Source of the DNA: Pseudofrancisella aestuarii
Lineage (GTDB): Bacteria > Pseudomonadota > Gammaproteobacteria > Francisellales > Francisellaceae
Assembly: GCF_003574475.2 (NCBI RefSeq)
Contig: NZ_QLIS02000001.1
Span: forward strand, 248,001 to 312,000
Length of the DNA stretch: 64,000 nucleotides
Direction of reading: 5' to 3'
Made by a program: the position numbers and the translations under genes. Positions 45,452 to 54,961 of this stretch are shown in pieces. The number at the start of each line of letters is the position of its first letter. Positions within the stretch are counted from its first letter, which is position 1. Below the pieces are notes generated by a model. It was not told the origin of the DNA. It was given only the letters and a program-made list of their open reading frames with translations, and ran no database searches.

Positions 45452-46607
45452 GTGTTATCTCCAGCTGTACAACATTAGTACGACCTTTTTCAAATGAAGC
45501 ACTACAAGATAGTAAATAAAAATCCCACATTCTTTGGAATCTTTTATCAAAACCTAATTTTAAAAGCTCTTGCTCTTTATTTGAAAAAGTTGCCTGCCAG
45601 ATATCTAAAGTTTTTGCATAATCTTTAGCAAAGAAATGTTTATTAGTACATTTTAAGCCAACTTTTTTTAACTCTTTTTCTATTTGCTCCATAGATGGTA
45701 GAAAACCACCGGGAAAGATATAGGTTCTTATCATATCAGTACCTGAAGCATATGATTTATAAAGTTTGTCATCAATCAATATACTTTGAATAATAATCTT
45801 ACCATCTTGTTTAAGTAATTCTTTTAGCTTTGAAAAATACATTGACCAATATTCTCTACCTACAGCCTCTATCATTTCTATGGAGACAATATAGTCATAC
45901 TTACCTTTTTGGATTCGATAATCTTCTATAACTATCTCAGCATTTTTACCATCTAGCCTTTGTTTTGCATATTTATGCTGCTCTTTTGATAGAGTTATTC
46001 CTTTTAATGAATAATCACCATAATTTAGAGCCTCTTCAGCAAAGCATCCCCAGCCACATCCAACTTCTATGATACTTCCTGATTTTTTATCAAATCTTTC
46101 TAAAATATTCTTATATTTGTTTGATTGAGCCTGTTCTAATGATTCATCTTGATCTTTGAATAACGCTGAAGAATATGTCATTGTCTTATCTAACCAAAGC
46201 TTATAAAACTCATTACCTAAGTCATAATGCTCACTAATATTCTTTTTGCTTTGTTTTATTGAATTTCTCTTAGTTAAATAGCTTAATTTTTGTAACCATT
46301 TATTTAACAGTGATGGCTCCATATAGCTATCAAAAGCTTCATAATTATCTAAAGAGAAAAGAACTAAGTTTTTAATATTTGAAGTTTCCCAATATCCATC
46401 TCTATAATCAGCAGCAAAACCTATATCTGCTTTAAATTTTAAATTTACTATAGTACGCCAGTCTTTAAGTAATATATCTGCTGACACGCCAGAATATTTA
46501 CCTTTTTTATGTACCACTTCTCCTTCTGGAGTAGTTAAAAATATCTCACCATATTCAATATTATCTAAAATTTTAAAAGCTTGTTTTTTTACTAATTTCT
46601 CAAACAT
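45444..46607 (-). CDS. cfa: cyclopropane/methyl fatty acid synthase family phospholipid methyltransferase
   Basis: A 387-residue CFA synthase-type enzyme using SAM to modify the double bond of membrane phospholipid acyl chains. SAM-binding GSIIEVGCGWGCFAEEAL (about 176-193), upstream HYDLGNEFYKLWLDKTMTYSSA, and downstream SIEMIEAVGREYWSMYF are family blocks. A partial N-terminal domain is present. It could make cyclopropane or, in this cluster type, methyl-branched precursors. Followed by CHI-like, DUF3833 and SDR genes in an overlapping series. Confidence 0.9.
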   Translation of the reverse strand: MFEKLVKKQAFKILDNIEYGEIFLTTPEGEVVHKKGKYSGVSADILLKDWRTIVNLKFKADIGFAADYRDGYWETSNIKNLVLFSLDNYEAFDSYMEPSLLNKWLQKLSYLTKRNSIKQSKKNISEHYDLGNEFYKLWLDKTMTYSSALFKDQDESLEQAQSNKYKNILERFDKKSGSIIEVGCGWGCFAEEALNYGDYSLKGITLSKEQHKYAKQRLDGKNAEIVIEDYRIQKGKYDYIVSIEMIEAVGREYWSMYFSKLKELLKQDGKIIIQSILIDDKLYKSYASGTDMIRTYIFPGGFLPSMEQIEKELKKVGLKCTNKHFFAKDYAKTLDIWQATFSNKEQELLKLGFDKRFQRMWDFYLLSCSASFEKGRTNVVQLEITHE

Positions 46608-46681
46608 GGCTCTTACTCAAATTTAACTTGTTTGTTAACTATATAATACGATATGAAGATTACATGAATATTTCTAAAACA

Positions 46682-47470
46682 TTAAATTTTGTTAATGTTC
46701 TTCGCTATAGAGATAGTAGATTCTTTTTGTTGAGGCTTTGGAATGTACTTAAGACCTTTTATAAATAACTTTAACGCTTGATAATGTATTAATGTTATAA
46801 CTTTCAGTGTTAATAAAGGAACTTTAAAAAACTGCTTTATAACACTCATATTTGTAAATTCTTTTAATTTACCATCTATAGAAGTTGCTAACTCTAGTTG
46901 ATCCTTATTATTAAAGTAATTAATAATTATTCTAACTTTTGAATTCGCCTGCAGATTAATGTCAAAGTTAAACTTATAGTAACCTTGTCTTTCAAAGAAA
47001 GGGGAAACATGAAACTCTTTATCAGCTTTAAACCAATTTTCTTTAGTTATATATGAGTCAATATCATAACAAACATAGCTATGTGTTTCTTTAAAAGTAT
47101 TATTTACTTCCGCAATTATGCCAGTTATATGATTGTTATCTAAGGCTAACCAAAAACTAACAGGGTTAAATAAATAGCCTAGAACTCTAGGCATGGTTAT
47201 TAAAGTAATGTCTGTATATTGTATTTTATTTTTATCAAAAATCTCTTTTGCCCATATGGTAGATTCTTGAGTATTCCTATAGCCATGATCTTTGTTATAG
47301 AAACTCAAAATATTAAATCTATCAATACTAAAAAATACCTTTTTGCACTTTTCTAAATTAGACATATTCAGAGCTGTATAGTAAGTTCTATATTTAAAAT
47401 AGTTAGTTTTTGGAATAGTTCTTTTATGTGAAACTATAGCATCTAAAATATAGCTTTTTCCTAATCCCAT
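46682..47470 (-). CDS. DUF1365-family protein
   Basis: A 262-residue protein with the DUF1365 pattern: NMSNLEKCKKVFFSIDRFNILSFYNKDHGY, VTLITMPRVLGYLFNPVSFW, and VSPFFERQGYYKFNF. The family always accompanies a cfa-type methyltransferase and an FAD oxidoreductase and is thought to act on fatty acyl chains; the reaction is not established to my knowledge. Overlaps the upstream FAD oxidoreductase by 10 bases and is separated from cfa by 74. Confidence 0.88.
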   Translation of the reverse strand: MGLGKSYILDAIVSHKRTIPKTNYFKYRTYYTALNMSNLEKCKKVFFSIDRFNILSFYNKDHGYRNTQESTIWAKEIFDKNKIQYTDITLITMPRVLGYLFNPVSFWLALDNNHITGIIAEVNNTFKETHSYVCYDIDSYITKENWFKADKEFHVSPFFERQGYYKFNFDINLQANSKVRIIINYFNNKDQLELATSIDGKLKEFTNMSVIKQFFKVPLLTLKVITLIHYQALKLFIKGLKYIPKPQQKESTISIAKNINKI

Positions 47471-48720
47471 GGTATTTCAACCTTTAGTTTTTTAGCAACA
47501 TTAACAGCGCTTAATATTCCATCCTCATGAAAGCCATATCTTAGATATGCTCCACAATAATATGTATTTTGAATTCCTTGTATATTATCAAATTGTTTCT
47601 GTGCTGAAATTGCTTCTTTATCAAATACTGGATGCTCAAAAGTATGTTCATTTATGATCAATTTTTCATCAGGTCTTCTATCAGGATTTATTGTAACAAA
47701 ATAGTTATTTGTGGTTTTTAAAGGTTGTAAATTATTCATCCAATAACTTAAAGATATAGCTTCTAGGCTATCTTTGGTTTCCTCATTGATATATACCCAG
47801 CTTGACCATGCTGATTTTTTCTTTGGCATAAATGATATATCTTTATGTAAAATAGCTTTGTTTTGCTGATACTTGATACTAGATATTAATTTCTCTTCTA
47901 ATTCAGTAGGATTTTGTAAAATCTCTAATACTTGATTGGAATGACAAGCAAAAATAACTTTATCATACTTATCTAAATTTCCACTCTCATCGATAATTGA
48001 TATTTCATTTTCTCTTATAACAGATATTGCCTTAGACCTAAATTTCACATTAGAAAGCTTTAGAGAATCTATTAGCTTTTTAACATACATCTTGCTACCA
48101 CCATTCACTGTATACCACTGAATTGGCTTAGAAGTTCTTAGTAATCCATGATTATTAAAGAATCTAATAAATGTTAGGGCAGGAAAGTCATACATTTTTT
48201 TTACAGGAGTACTCCAAATAGCTGCGCCCATAGCAAGAAGATAATAGTGTCTAAACCAACTTCCTACATTTATAGTATCAAGATACTCGCCTAATGTAAC
48301 ATCTTCTTTTAAGGAATTATTTTCTAAATGATTTATAGATATTTTATTAAATTTTAAAATATCTATAAGCATTTTAATAAAGCTAGGTTTTAAAATATTT
48401 AACTTTTGTGAAAATATACTTTTAAAACTCTTAGACCCATATTCAAATTTTCCATTTTTTATAGATACTCCAAAAGACATATCACTTTTTTCTATGGATA
48501 CATTTAGCTCAGAGAACAATCTAGTTAGATGATGATAAGTTTCATAATTAAAAACAATAAAACCTGTATCTACATCAGTATTATCATCAGTTGTTATTGT
48601 ACGAGAATGTCCACCATAGTAATTTTCTTTTTCATACAAAGTGACATCATATTCATTTTTTAATAAATAGCTCACTGCTAAGCCTGATATACCACTTCCG
48701 ATTACAGCAACTTTTTTCAT
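47461..48720 (-). CDS. FAD-dependent amine-oxidase-like oxidoreductase (COG2907)
   Basis: A 419-residue flavoprotein with N-terminal Rossmann motif KKVAVIGSGISGLAVSYLL, EKENYYGGHSRTI (the E-x-x-x-x-GG-R/H region), and a C-terminal CGAYLRYGFHEDGILSAVNVAKKL. It resembles the desaturase/oxidoreductase that pairs with DUF1365 and cfa genes. First gene of the minus-strand operon; 80 AT-rich bases separate it from the sensor kinase gene upstream on the same strand. Confidence 0.87.
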   Translation of the reverse strand: MKKVAVIGSGISGLAVSYLLKNEYDVTLYEKENYYGGHSRTITTDDNTDVDTGFIVFNYETYHHLTRLFSELNVSIEKSDMSFGVSIKNGKFEYGSKSFKSIFSQKLNILKPSFIKMLIDILKFNKISINHLENNSLKEDVTLGEYLDTINVGSWFRHYYLLAMGAAIWSTPVKKMYDFPALTFIRFFNNHGLLRTSKPIQWYTVNGGSKMYVKKLIDSLKLSNVKFRSKAISVIRENEISIIDESGNLDKYDKVIFACHSNQVLEILQNPTELEEKLISSIKYQQNKAILHKDISFMPKKKSAWSSWVYINEETKDSLEAISLSYWMNNLQPLKTTNNYFVTINPDRRPDEKLIINEHTFEHPVFDKEAISAQKQFDNIQGIQNTYYCGAYLRYGFHEDGILSAVNVAKKLKVEIPWD

Positions 48721-48800
48721 AAAAAAACTAAAATAAATTTTATTACTATAAAGATTAAAAAAAATATTAAAAAAAGAATAGTTAAAAAAAGTTAATGTAA

Positions 48801-49832
48801 TTATCTTATAGGAAGCTGAATTTTTATTATTAAACCTACCGGATTATTATTTTTAGCAGTAATTTTTCCACCATGTAGCTCTATGACTTTTTTTACAAGA
48901 ACTAAACCTAATCCATTGCCTTTAGTAGATCTACTATTTTCTTCTCTAAAAAATCGATTAAATATATTTTCTAAATTTTCTTCTTTAACCCCAATACCTT
49001 CATCTATTATTTCTAATATATAAAAGTTATTTTTTTTATATGAATTAATTAAAATTGTTGTTCGTTTATCTGAATATTTTAATGAGTTATCTAGGATATT
49101 TATAATACTCTGAAATATAAGGCTTTTATCTATGCTAATTTCTATACTTTTTATATCTTTTATTAAAGCTATTTGCTTATCTTCCATCATGGGCTGATAT
49201 AACTCTATAGCATCATCTATAACCTTTGCTATATCAAGCTTTTGTTTATCTAATTTTTGCCTACCATGCTCTAAATGATTTATTTTTAGAATGCTATTAA
49301 ATATATCTAATATATGATTACAGTTGGCTAATGCATTATAAGTATTTTCTGAAGGATCTGTTTTATCTAAATCTTCAAGTTGATTTTTTAACCTTGTTAA
49401 GGGAGTTCTTAGATCATGTGCAACACTATCTGAAACATTTTTTATATCTATAAGTAATGTCTCGATATTTGCTAATAAAATATTTAAAACATGAGCTAAG
49501 TTACTCAAATCATCCCACTTTACATTTACCTCTATCCTACGACTTAGATCTTGAGTATTTACTATTGAAACAGCTGTATTAGCAATTTGGTTTATTTTTT
49601 TTACTACGAATACACTAATTAAAAAACTTATTATGACTACAGCAAAAGTACTTAATATAGCTATAGATAAAGGTATTATGTGTAAATATATTTCAGAGGA
49701 AGAAACATAAAGAATATAGCCCCAAGATGCTAAACTAAAACTTAAAAGGATTGTAAATAGCATAGCCATTTTAAAACTAGAGCTTATAACATATCTTCTT
49801 TGAATATTATTAGTCTCTATCTTTGATGACAT
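48801..49832 (-). CDS. sensor histidine kinase
   Basis: About 343 residues: two membrane helices (about 15-38 and 48-75) with a very short periplasmic loop, a HAMP-like region, DHp with phospho-acceptor SVAHDLRTPLTRLKNQL (about 135-152), and an HATPase domain with NILDNSLKYSD, GIGVKEENLENIF and GNGLGLVLVKKV. Start ATG 49832 has GAGG upstream; a TTG six bases earlier is less likely. The tiny sensor loop suggests it senses the membrane itself. Overlaps the regulator gene by 23 bases. Confidence 0.87.
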   Translation of the reverse strand: MSSKIETNNIQRRYVISSSFKMAMLFTILLSFSLASWGYILYVSSSEIYLHIIPLSIAILSTFAVVIISFLISVFVVKKINQIANTAVSIVNTQDLSRRIEVNVKWDDLSNLAHVLNILLANIETLLIDIKNVSDSVAHDLRTPLTRLKNQLEDLDKTDPSENTYNALANCNHILDIFNSILKINHLEHGRQKLDKQKLDIAKVIDDAIELYQPMMEDKQIALIKDIKSIEISIDKSLIFQSIINILDNSLKYSDKRTTILINSYKKNNFYILEIIDEGIGVKEENLENIFNRFFREENSRSTKGNGLGLVLVKKVIELHGGKITAKNNNPVGLIIKIQLPIR

Positions 49833-50502
49833 ACCCAAAACCTCTAACTGTTATAATCAAATCAGGCTTATCATTTATATTTAGCTTATTTCTAAGTCTA
49901 GATATATGAACTTCTACAACATTAGTTTGTGGATCAAAACTATAATCCCAAACCTCTTTTAAAAGCATGTTTCTACTAACAACTTCATTCTTATGCTTTA
50001 GCAATAAATGTAATATTTTATACTCTCTAGCTTGAAGAGGTATATCGATACCATCTCTAGTTACTTTATGGGCTATTTCATCAAGGACAAGGTCTTGACA
50101 GACTATTTTTGTAATTTGTTGAGTCGCCATAGACAGTCTTCTACAAATTGATTTTATTCTTACAATGAGTTCATCTATAGAAAATGGCTTAGTTATATAA
50201 TCATCACTACCAGCTTCAAAACCTTCTATTTTATTACTTGTATCATCAAGAGCACTTAGAATTATCACAGGTGTTTGAATATCTTGCTTTCTAATAATCT
50301 TAAGTAAAGAAATACCATCTAAATATGGCATCATACAATCAAGAATTATTACATCATAGTTATTTGTGGTTATCAAAAATAAAGCTTCTTTACCATCATT
50401 GGCAATATCACTATCTATATTATGCCTACTTAAACTTTTATATATAAAGTCAGCTATTTGTTTATCATCGTCTGCAATTAAAATTTTTAATTTTTTACTC
50501 AT
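49810..50502 (-). CDS. OmpR-family response regulator
   Basis: A 230-residue regulator. Receiver domain: acidic pair LIADDDK near 9-15, phospho-acceptor D55 in VIILDCMMPYLDG, TKPFS lysine near 105. The C-terminal winged helix (about 130-228) has LVLDEIAHKVTRDGIDIPLQAREYKILHLL and VVEVHISRLRNKLN. With the adjacent kinase it is a two-component pair. Its position directly upstream of the cfa-DUF1365-FAD genes on the same strand suggests these may be targets; this is inference. Confidence 0.88.
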   Translation of the reverse strand: MSKKLKILIADDDKQIADFIYKSLSRHNIDSDIANDGKEALFLITTNNYDVIILDCMMPYLDGISLLKIIRKQDIQTPVIILSALDDTSNKIEGFEAGSDDYITKPFSIDELIVRIKSICRRLSMATQQITKIVCQDLVLDEIAHKVTRDGIDIPLQAREYKILHLLLKHKNEVVSRNMLLKEVWDYSFDPQTNVVEVHISRLRNKLNINDKPDLIITVRGFGYVIKDRD

Positions 50503-50594
50503 TAAAAAATTTTATTTTCTTTCTACTATCTAAAGAAGATTATGCTACAAATAAATTTTAATTTCTTAATTATATTAAAATTATTATGCCAGTT

Positions 50595-51464
50595 TTAAAT
50601 AGATATCTGATCAAAATCAGTATATTTAAATTCAAAACCCAATTCTGTCAACCTTTGAGGATATATATTATTAGAGCTCAAAAGCATTTCCTTACCCATT
50701 TGCCCAAATAATACTTTTACAAACCATGCTGGAAATTTAAACCTTATCTTTCTATCTAAACTTATAGCTATTTTTTCCATTATTTGTTTTTGGGTATTTG
50801 CACTTGCTGTAATATTGCAACATCCTTTAACATCGTTTTTAATAATAAAATCTATAGCATTACATAGATCTGTTATATGTACCCAAGTTATTAAATTATC
50901 ACCTTTTCCAAAAGTTGCGCCTAAACCTTTCACTATGATAGGTTTTATCTTACCTAAAAAACCTCCATTTCCCATTACTACACCGAACCTAGTAATACAC
51001 CAGTTCTTTAGATTTGAAGTTTTTATACAAGCTTCCCATTTATAAGTTATTTCTTGGCTAAATCCAGTATTTGAAGAATTTTTTGGAACTATATTATCCT
51101 CTGTTTGCTGCTCTTTTGAAAAAGGATAAAATCCTATAGCACTAGCATTTATTAGTTTAGTCTTTGAACTTTTTATAAATTTAACTAATTCTTCAGTTGG
51201 TATTATCCTACTATCTAGAATTTTCTTTCTAATTTTTTTTGACCATTTGTTATCAGATATGTTATAGCCACATAGGTTAATTACCACATCAAAATCATTA
51301 TGACATTCATATAATTCATTCCAAATTATAACTTGATCATAATACTTAGGTTTTTTTAAGTTCTTATCTCTTGTTAATAGAAAAAGTTTGTATTCTTTTT
51401 TAGATAGTTGTTTTGCTAAAGCAGAACCTATAAAGCCAGAGCCACCAGCTATTAAAATTTTCAT
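50595..51464 (-). CDS. TIGR01777/SDR39U1-type epimerase
   Basis: A 289-residue NAD-dependent epimerase-like protein. MKILIAGGSGFIGSALAKQL at the N-terminus, VINLCGYNISDNKW, FGVVMGNGGFLGKIKP, and the C-terminal DUF1731 region FKFPAWFVKVLFGQMGKEMLLSSNNIYPQRL. Family function is uncharacterised (E. coli YfcH group). Lies upstream of the response regulator, 92 bases apart on the same strand, and divergent from the DUF523 gene. Confidence 0.85.
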   Translation of the reverse strand: MKILIAGGSGFIGSALAKQLSKKEYKLFLLTRDKNLKKPKYYDQVIIWNELYECHNDFDVVINLCGYNISDNKWSKKIRKKILDSRIIPTEELVKFIKSSKTKLINASAIGFYPFSKEQQTEDNIVPKNSSNTGFSQEITYKWEACIKTSNLKNWCITRFGVVMGNGGFLGKIKPIIVKGLGATFGKGDNLITWVHITDLCNAIDFIIKNDVKGCCNITASANTQKQIMEKIAISLDRKIRFKFPAWFVKVLFGQMGKEMLLSSNNIYPQRLTELGFEFKYTDFDQISI

Positions 51465-51601
51465 TTCTTCTCCTCATAAGATTTTAAGATTTAAATTAGC
51501 ATATGTTTGTCTTTATTTTTATATTTTTATGAAGTCATAATCACTATAATATTTTTAGATAAATACTTAAACCCCTTATAAAGCAAGGAATATAGAATTT
51601 T

Positions 51602-52561
51602 ATGCAAAAAATATTAATAGGAGTTAGTAGCTGTCTCTTAGGAAATAATGTACGTTACAATGCTGGTAACTGTCATAAAGCTTATATTACAAATAATTAT
51701 GCTAAATATTTTGATTATAAAGTGGTTTGTCCTGAGGTTTCTGCTGGTTTAGGTGTTCCTAGAAAGACAATGTTTTTAGTAGAAAATTTAGAAAAAAATA
51801 TCTTAGCTGTAAAAACAAATAAAGAGCATAAAGATGTTACAGATACATTACAAGAAAGCTGTAATAAATTAATTTGGGGCTTAGGGCAAGTATATGGTTT
51901 TATTCTAAAAGCAAAATCGCCTAGTTGTGGAGTAGATACAGCTAGAGTATTTGATGAAGACCATAAATATACGGGATTTAAAGCAGATGGCTTGTTTGTT
52001 AGAGCATTAAGAAAATATGATCTACTTTTACCAATAGAAGATGATGGAAGACTAAATGATAAAGGTATTAGAGAGCATTTTCTAAAAAGAGTATTTTGTT
52101 ACTATGACTTGAAAACAAATTTTATGGCAACAAAAGATGTAAAAGAAATGACAGATTATCATTCTAAACATAAGATTCTACTTAGAATGCATAATAATAT
52201 GATCAAAAAGCAGCTAGGTAATATGCTTTCTAGTACAGCTAGTAATAATGATTTAACTAAAGTAAAAGAAGAATATATAAAAATATTCATGCAAACAATT
52301 AGTAAGCCAGTAAATCGGGGTAATCATTATATGGCTTTACAAAATGTTCTTAGAGAAATAAATAAAAGAGTCTCTAAATCTCAAAGACAATATCTACAAG
52401 AAATACTTAATAAATATAAAAATTCTCAAGTAAATTGGGATGTCCCTGTTAGTATCATAAAAATGTATTTAGTTGATTTAGATCTACCATATTTAGAAAA
52501 ACAAAGTTATCTTAATCCTTACCCAGAAGATTTAGAATATTTTAATTCTGAAGATACATAG
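51602..52561 (+). CDS. DUF523-DUF1722 fusion (TudS-like thiouracil desulfurase domain plus YbgA-like domain)
   Basis: A 319-residue protein. DUF523 at about 1-150 keeps the three cysteines of the TudS [4Fe-4S] site: C11 (GVSSCLLG), C43 (VVCPEVSAGLGVPR) and C109 (KSPSCG). DUF1722 at about 190-312 (HSKHKILLRMHNNMIKKQLGNML and QVNWDVPVSIIKMYL). TudS proteins remove sulfur from thiouracil. Fused DUF523-DUF1722 genes often sit with photolyase, cfa and SDR genes in light or oxidative stress clusters; no photolyase is present in this window. Confidence 0.88.
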   Translation: MQKILIGVSSCLLGNNVRYNAGNCHKAYITNNYAKYFDYKVVCPEVSAGLGVPRKTMFLVENLEKNILAVKTNKEHKDVTDTLQESCNKLIWGLGQVYGFILKAKSPSCGVDTARVFDEDHKYTGFKADGLFVRALRKYDLLLPIEDDGRLNDKGIREHFLKRVFCYYDLKTNFMATKDVKEMTDYHSKHKILLRMHNNMIKKQLGNMLSSTASNNDLTKVKEEYIKIFMQTISKPVNRGNHYMALQNVLREINKRVSKSQRQYLQEILNKYKNSQVNWDVPVSIIKMYLVDLDLPYLEKQSYLNPYPEDLEYFNSEDT

Positions 52562-52632
52562 GCTAGTTTTATAGAATAATTGAAAAAATTGTTTTATATG
52601 AGAAACTTAATAAGCATTTGAGAAAAATATAG

Positions 52633-54408
52633 ATGATGATGAATAATAAATTTCCAGAATTCGCAATCTTTGAAAATTCTCTGACAAATAAAAATAGTTA
52701 TTATTTTACAGACCCTGTAGAGGAAGTTATTGCTACAGATGAAACTTCACTAAACAATGCTTTTGATAAAATAGCAAATTTACAAAAACATGGCTTTTAT
52801 TTAGCTGGTTATATTAGCTATGAAGCAAGTTACTATTTAAATAATAATTTTAAAAAGTTAAGAAGAAATAATGATGGAGTATTATTACATTTTGTAGCTT
52901 TTAAAAGCTTATCTCAAAATATTCCCTCTCAAGAAAGTTTTAATAGTATAGATGTATTATTAGATAGCATATCTTTTAAAGATTATGAAAAAGGTTTTTC
53001 TACAGTAATGAAAGCTTTAGAAGATGGTGAGAGTTATCAAGTAAATTATACAAAAATGCTAGATGGGCATACTAATTTAACTGGACTTGAATTGTATACA
53101 AAACTTAAAAAGCAGCAACCTGTTAAATATGGAGCTTATTTACCATTTGCTGAAAATGAAATTATTTCAATATCTCCAGAACTCTTCTTTAAAAAAAAGG
53201 ATAAGAAATTAATAGTAAACCCCATGAAAGGCACTGCTAGATTAACGAATGATCCCGAAAAAAATATCCAAATTTATAATGAATTAGAAAATTCTGCTAA
53301 AGATAAATCTGAAAACCTTATTATTGTAGATCTTCTTAGAAATGATATGTCTGCTATCTGTGATAATCATACAGTTAAAGTTGATAAAGCATTTACTATA
53401 GAAAAATATAATAATCTTCTACAAATGACTTCTGAGATATCTGGAGATATTTGTAAAAATACGACATTAAAACAGATTCTAGATAAACTTTTTCCTTGCG
53501 GCTCAATTACAGGCGCACCTAAAAAACGCACTATGGAAATTATCAAAAGAGTAGAAAAAGAGAATAGGGGAGTTTATACAGGCTCTATTGGCTATATTTT
53601 ACCCAATAATGATATGTGCTTTAATGTAGCAATTAGAACTCTCCAAAAACATGGAAAAAATATAAAAATAGGTGTTGGAGGAGGAATAACTGTTTACTCT
53701 GAATGCCAGTTAGAATGGCAAGAAATGCTTACTAAAATCAACTTTATTAAGCAAATCTATAAGCCTGATTTTAAACTTATAGAAAGTATGTATTTTTATA
53801 ATAGTTTTACATATTTAGATATGCACCTAAATCGCTTAAAAGAAACAGCTGAGAGATTATTCTTTGATATCAATATCAATATAAATTATATTGTTCAGCA
53901 ACTATTAGATTATGCTACTGAAAACCTAGAATCTGAAAAAGCATATAAAGTTAGATTAGAGTATGATTATTTAGGAAATTTACTACTTGAACATATTGAA
54001 ATAGATAACTCTATACAAAAGCTAAATGCTCTTATAGTTTGTCCTGAAATTATTGATTCTAATAATAAACTCTTTAAGTATAAAACTACTCATCATTCAA
54101 CTCGTGGTTTTTATACAAAAATGCATAACAAATATATTAATGATCTTCAAACTATAGAACTTCTTTTTATAAATGAAAAAGGAAATGTAACAGAAACAAG
54201 ATTTCATAATATAGTTATAGAAATTAACGATAAAAAATATACTCCTAAATTAGCTGATGGAGTATTAGATGGGATATATAGAAAAAAACTTATTGAAAGT
54301 GGAGAAGTTTCTGCAAAAAGTATATCATTAGAGGAACTTAAAAAAGCTGATAAAATATATATCATAAATAGTGTTAGAGGTATGTCTTTAGCTTATTTAA
54401 AGGACTAA
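52633..54408 (+). CDS. pabBC: fused aminodeoxychorismate synthase component I and aminodeoxychorismate lyase
   Basis: A 591-residue fusion making p-aminobenzoate. PabB part at about 1-375: NPMKGTARLTNDPEKN, LLRNDMS, CGSITGAPKKRTMEII and GVGGGITVYSECQLEW. PabC part at about 385-591: class IV PLP fold with MYFYNSFTYLDMHLNRL, FKYKTTHHSTRGFY (lysine to PLP) and TETRFHNIVIEI. Three consecutive ATGs begin the frame at 52633; which is used is unclear. pabA follows after one base. Confidence 0.9.
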   Translation: MMMNNKFPEFAIFENSLTNKNSYYFTDPVEEVIATDETSLNNAFDKIANLQKHGFYLAGYISYEASYYLNNNFKKLRRNNDGVLLHFVAFKSLSQNIPSQESFNSIDVLLDSISFKDYEKGFSTVMKALEDGESYQVNYTKMLDGHTNLTGLELYTKLKKQQPVKYGAYLPFAENEIISISPELFFKKKDKKLIVNPMKGTARLTNDPEKNIQIYNELENSAKDKSENLIIVDLLRNDMSAICDNHTVKVDKAFTIEKYNNLLQMTSEISGDICKNTTLKQILDKLFPCGSITGAPKKRTMEIIKRVEKENRGVYTGSIGYILPNNDMCFNVAIRTLQKHGKNIKIGVGGGITVYSECQLEWQEMLTKINFIKQIYKPDFKLIESMYFYNSFTYLDMHLNRLKETAERLFFDINININYIVQQLLDYATENLESEKAYKVRLEYDYLGNLLLEHIEIDNSIQKLNALIVCPEIIDSNNKLFKYKTTHHSTRGFYTKMHNKYINDLQTIELLFINEKGNVTETRFHNIVIEINDKKYTPKLADGVLDGIYRKKLIESGEVSAKSISLEELKKADKIYIINSVRGMSLAYLKD

Positions 54409-54409
54409 A

Positions 54410-54961
54410 ATGATTCTCTATATTGACCATTATGACTCTTTTACAAATACTATTGTAGATTATATTAATTATTTAGGCTTTTCTGTAGATGTAAAAAAAA
54501 CTGATGATAAAATTCCAAGCTTAGAAAAATATAGCCATATCATAATAGGGCCTGGTCCTGGCCATCCTGATGAAGTAACTAACCAATATCAAGTTATTAA
54601 ATATTGTGAAGAACATAATGTATCTTTATTAGGCATATGCTTAGGGCATCAATTAATAGCTCAATACTATGGTGCTAATATAATAAAAGCAAAACATATT
54701 TTTCATGGTAGAAACTCTATAATAAATCAAACTAATGATAGTTACTTGTATAGAGGTTTACCAAATAGTTTTGAAGTTACCCGTTACCATTCATTAATAG
54801 TTGATGAACTCATTTTCCCTTTACAAATAACTTCTAAAACTAATGATAATGAGATAATGTCTTTTGAGCATGAAACCAAAAAAATGTATGGAGTTCAATA
54901 TCATCCAGAAGCTTATTTAACAGAATATGGTTTAGAGATTTTAAAGAATTTTTTAGCTTAA
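54410..54961 (+). CDS. pabA: aminodeoxychorismate synthase glutamine amidotransferase component
   Basis: A 183-residue class I glutamine amidotransferase: IDHYDSFTNTIVDYIN start, GPGPGHPDE oxyanion block, nucleophile cysteine in LGICLGHQLIAQYYGA (about 79), and MYGVQYHPEAYLT with the catalytic His-x-Glu. One base after pabBC, so PabA supplies ammonia to PabB rather than to anthranilate synthase (no trp gene nearby). Overlaps the convergent aldo-keto reductase gene by 4 bases. Confidence 0.9.
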   Translation: MILYIDHYDSFTNTIVDYINYLGFSVDVKKTDDKIPSLEKYSHIIIGPGPGHPDEVTNQYQVIKYCEEHNVSLLGICLGHQLIAQYYGANIIKAKHIFHGRNSIINQTNDSYLYRGLPNSFEVTRYHSLIVDELIFPLQITSKTNDNEIMSFEHETKKMYGVQYHPEAYLTEYGLEILKNFLA

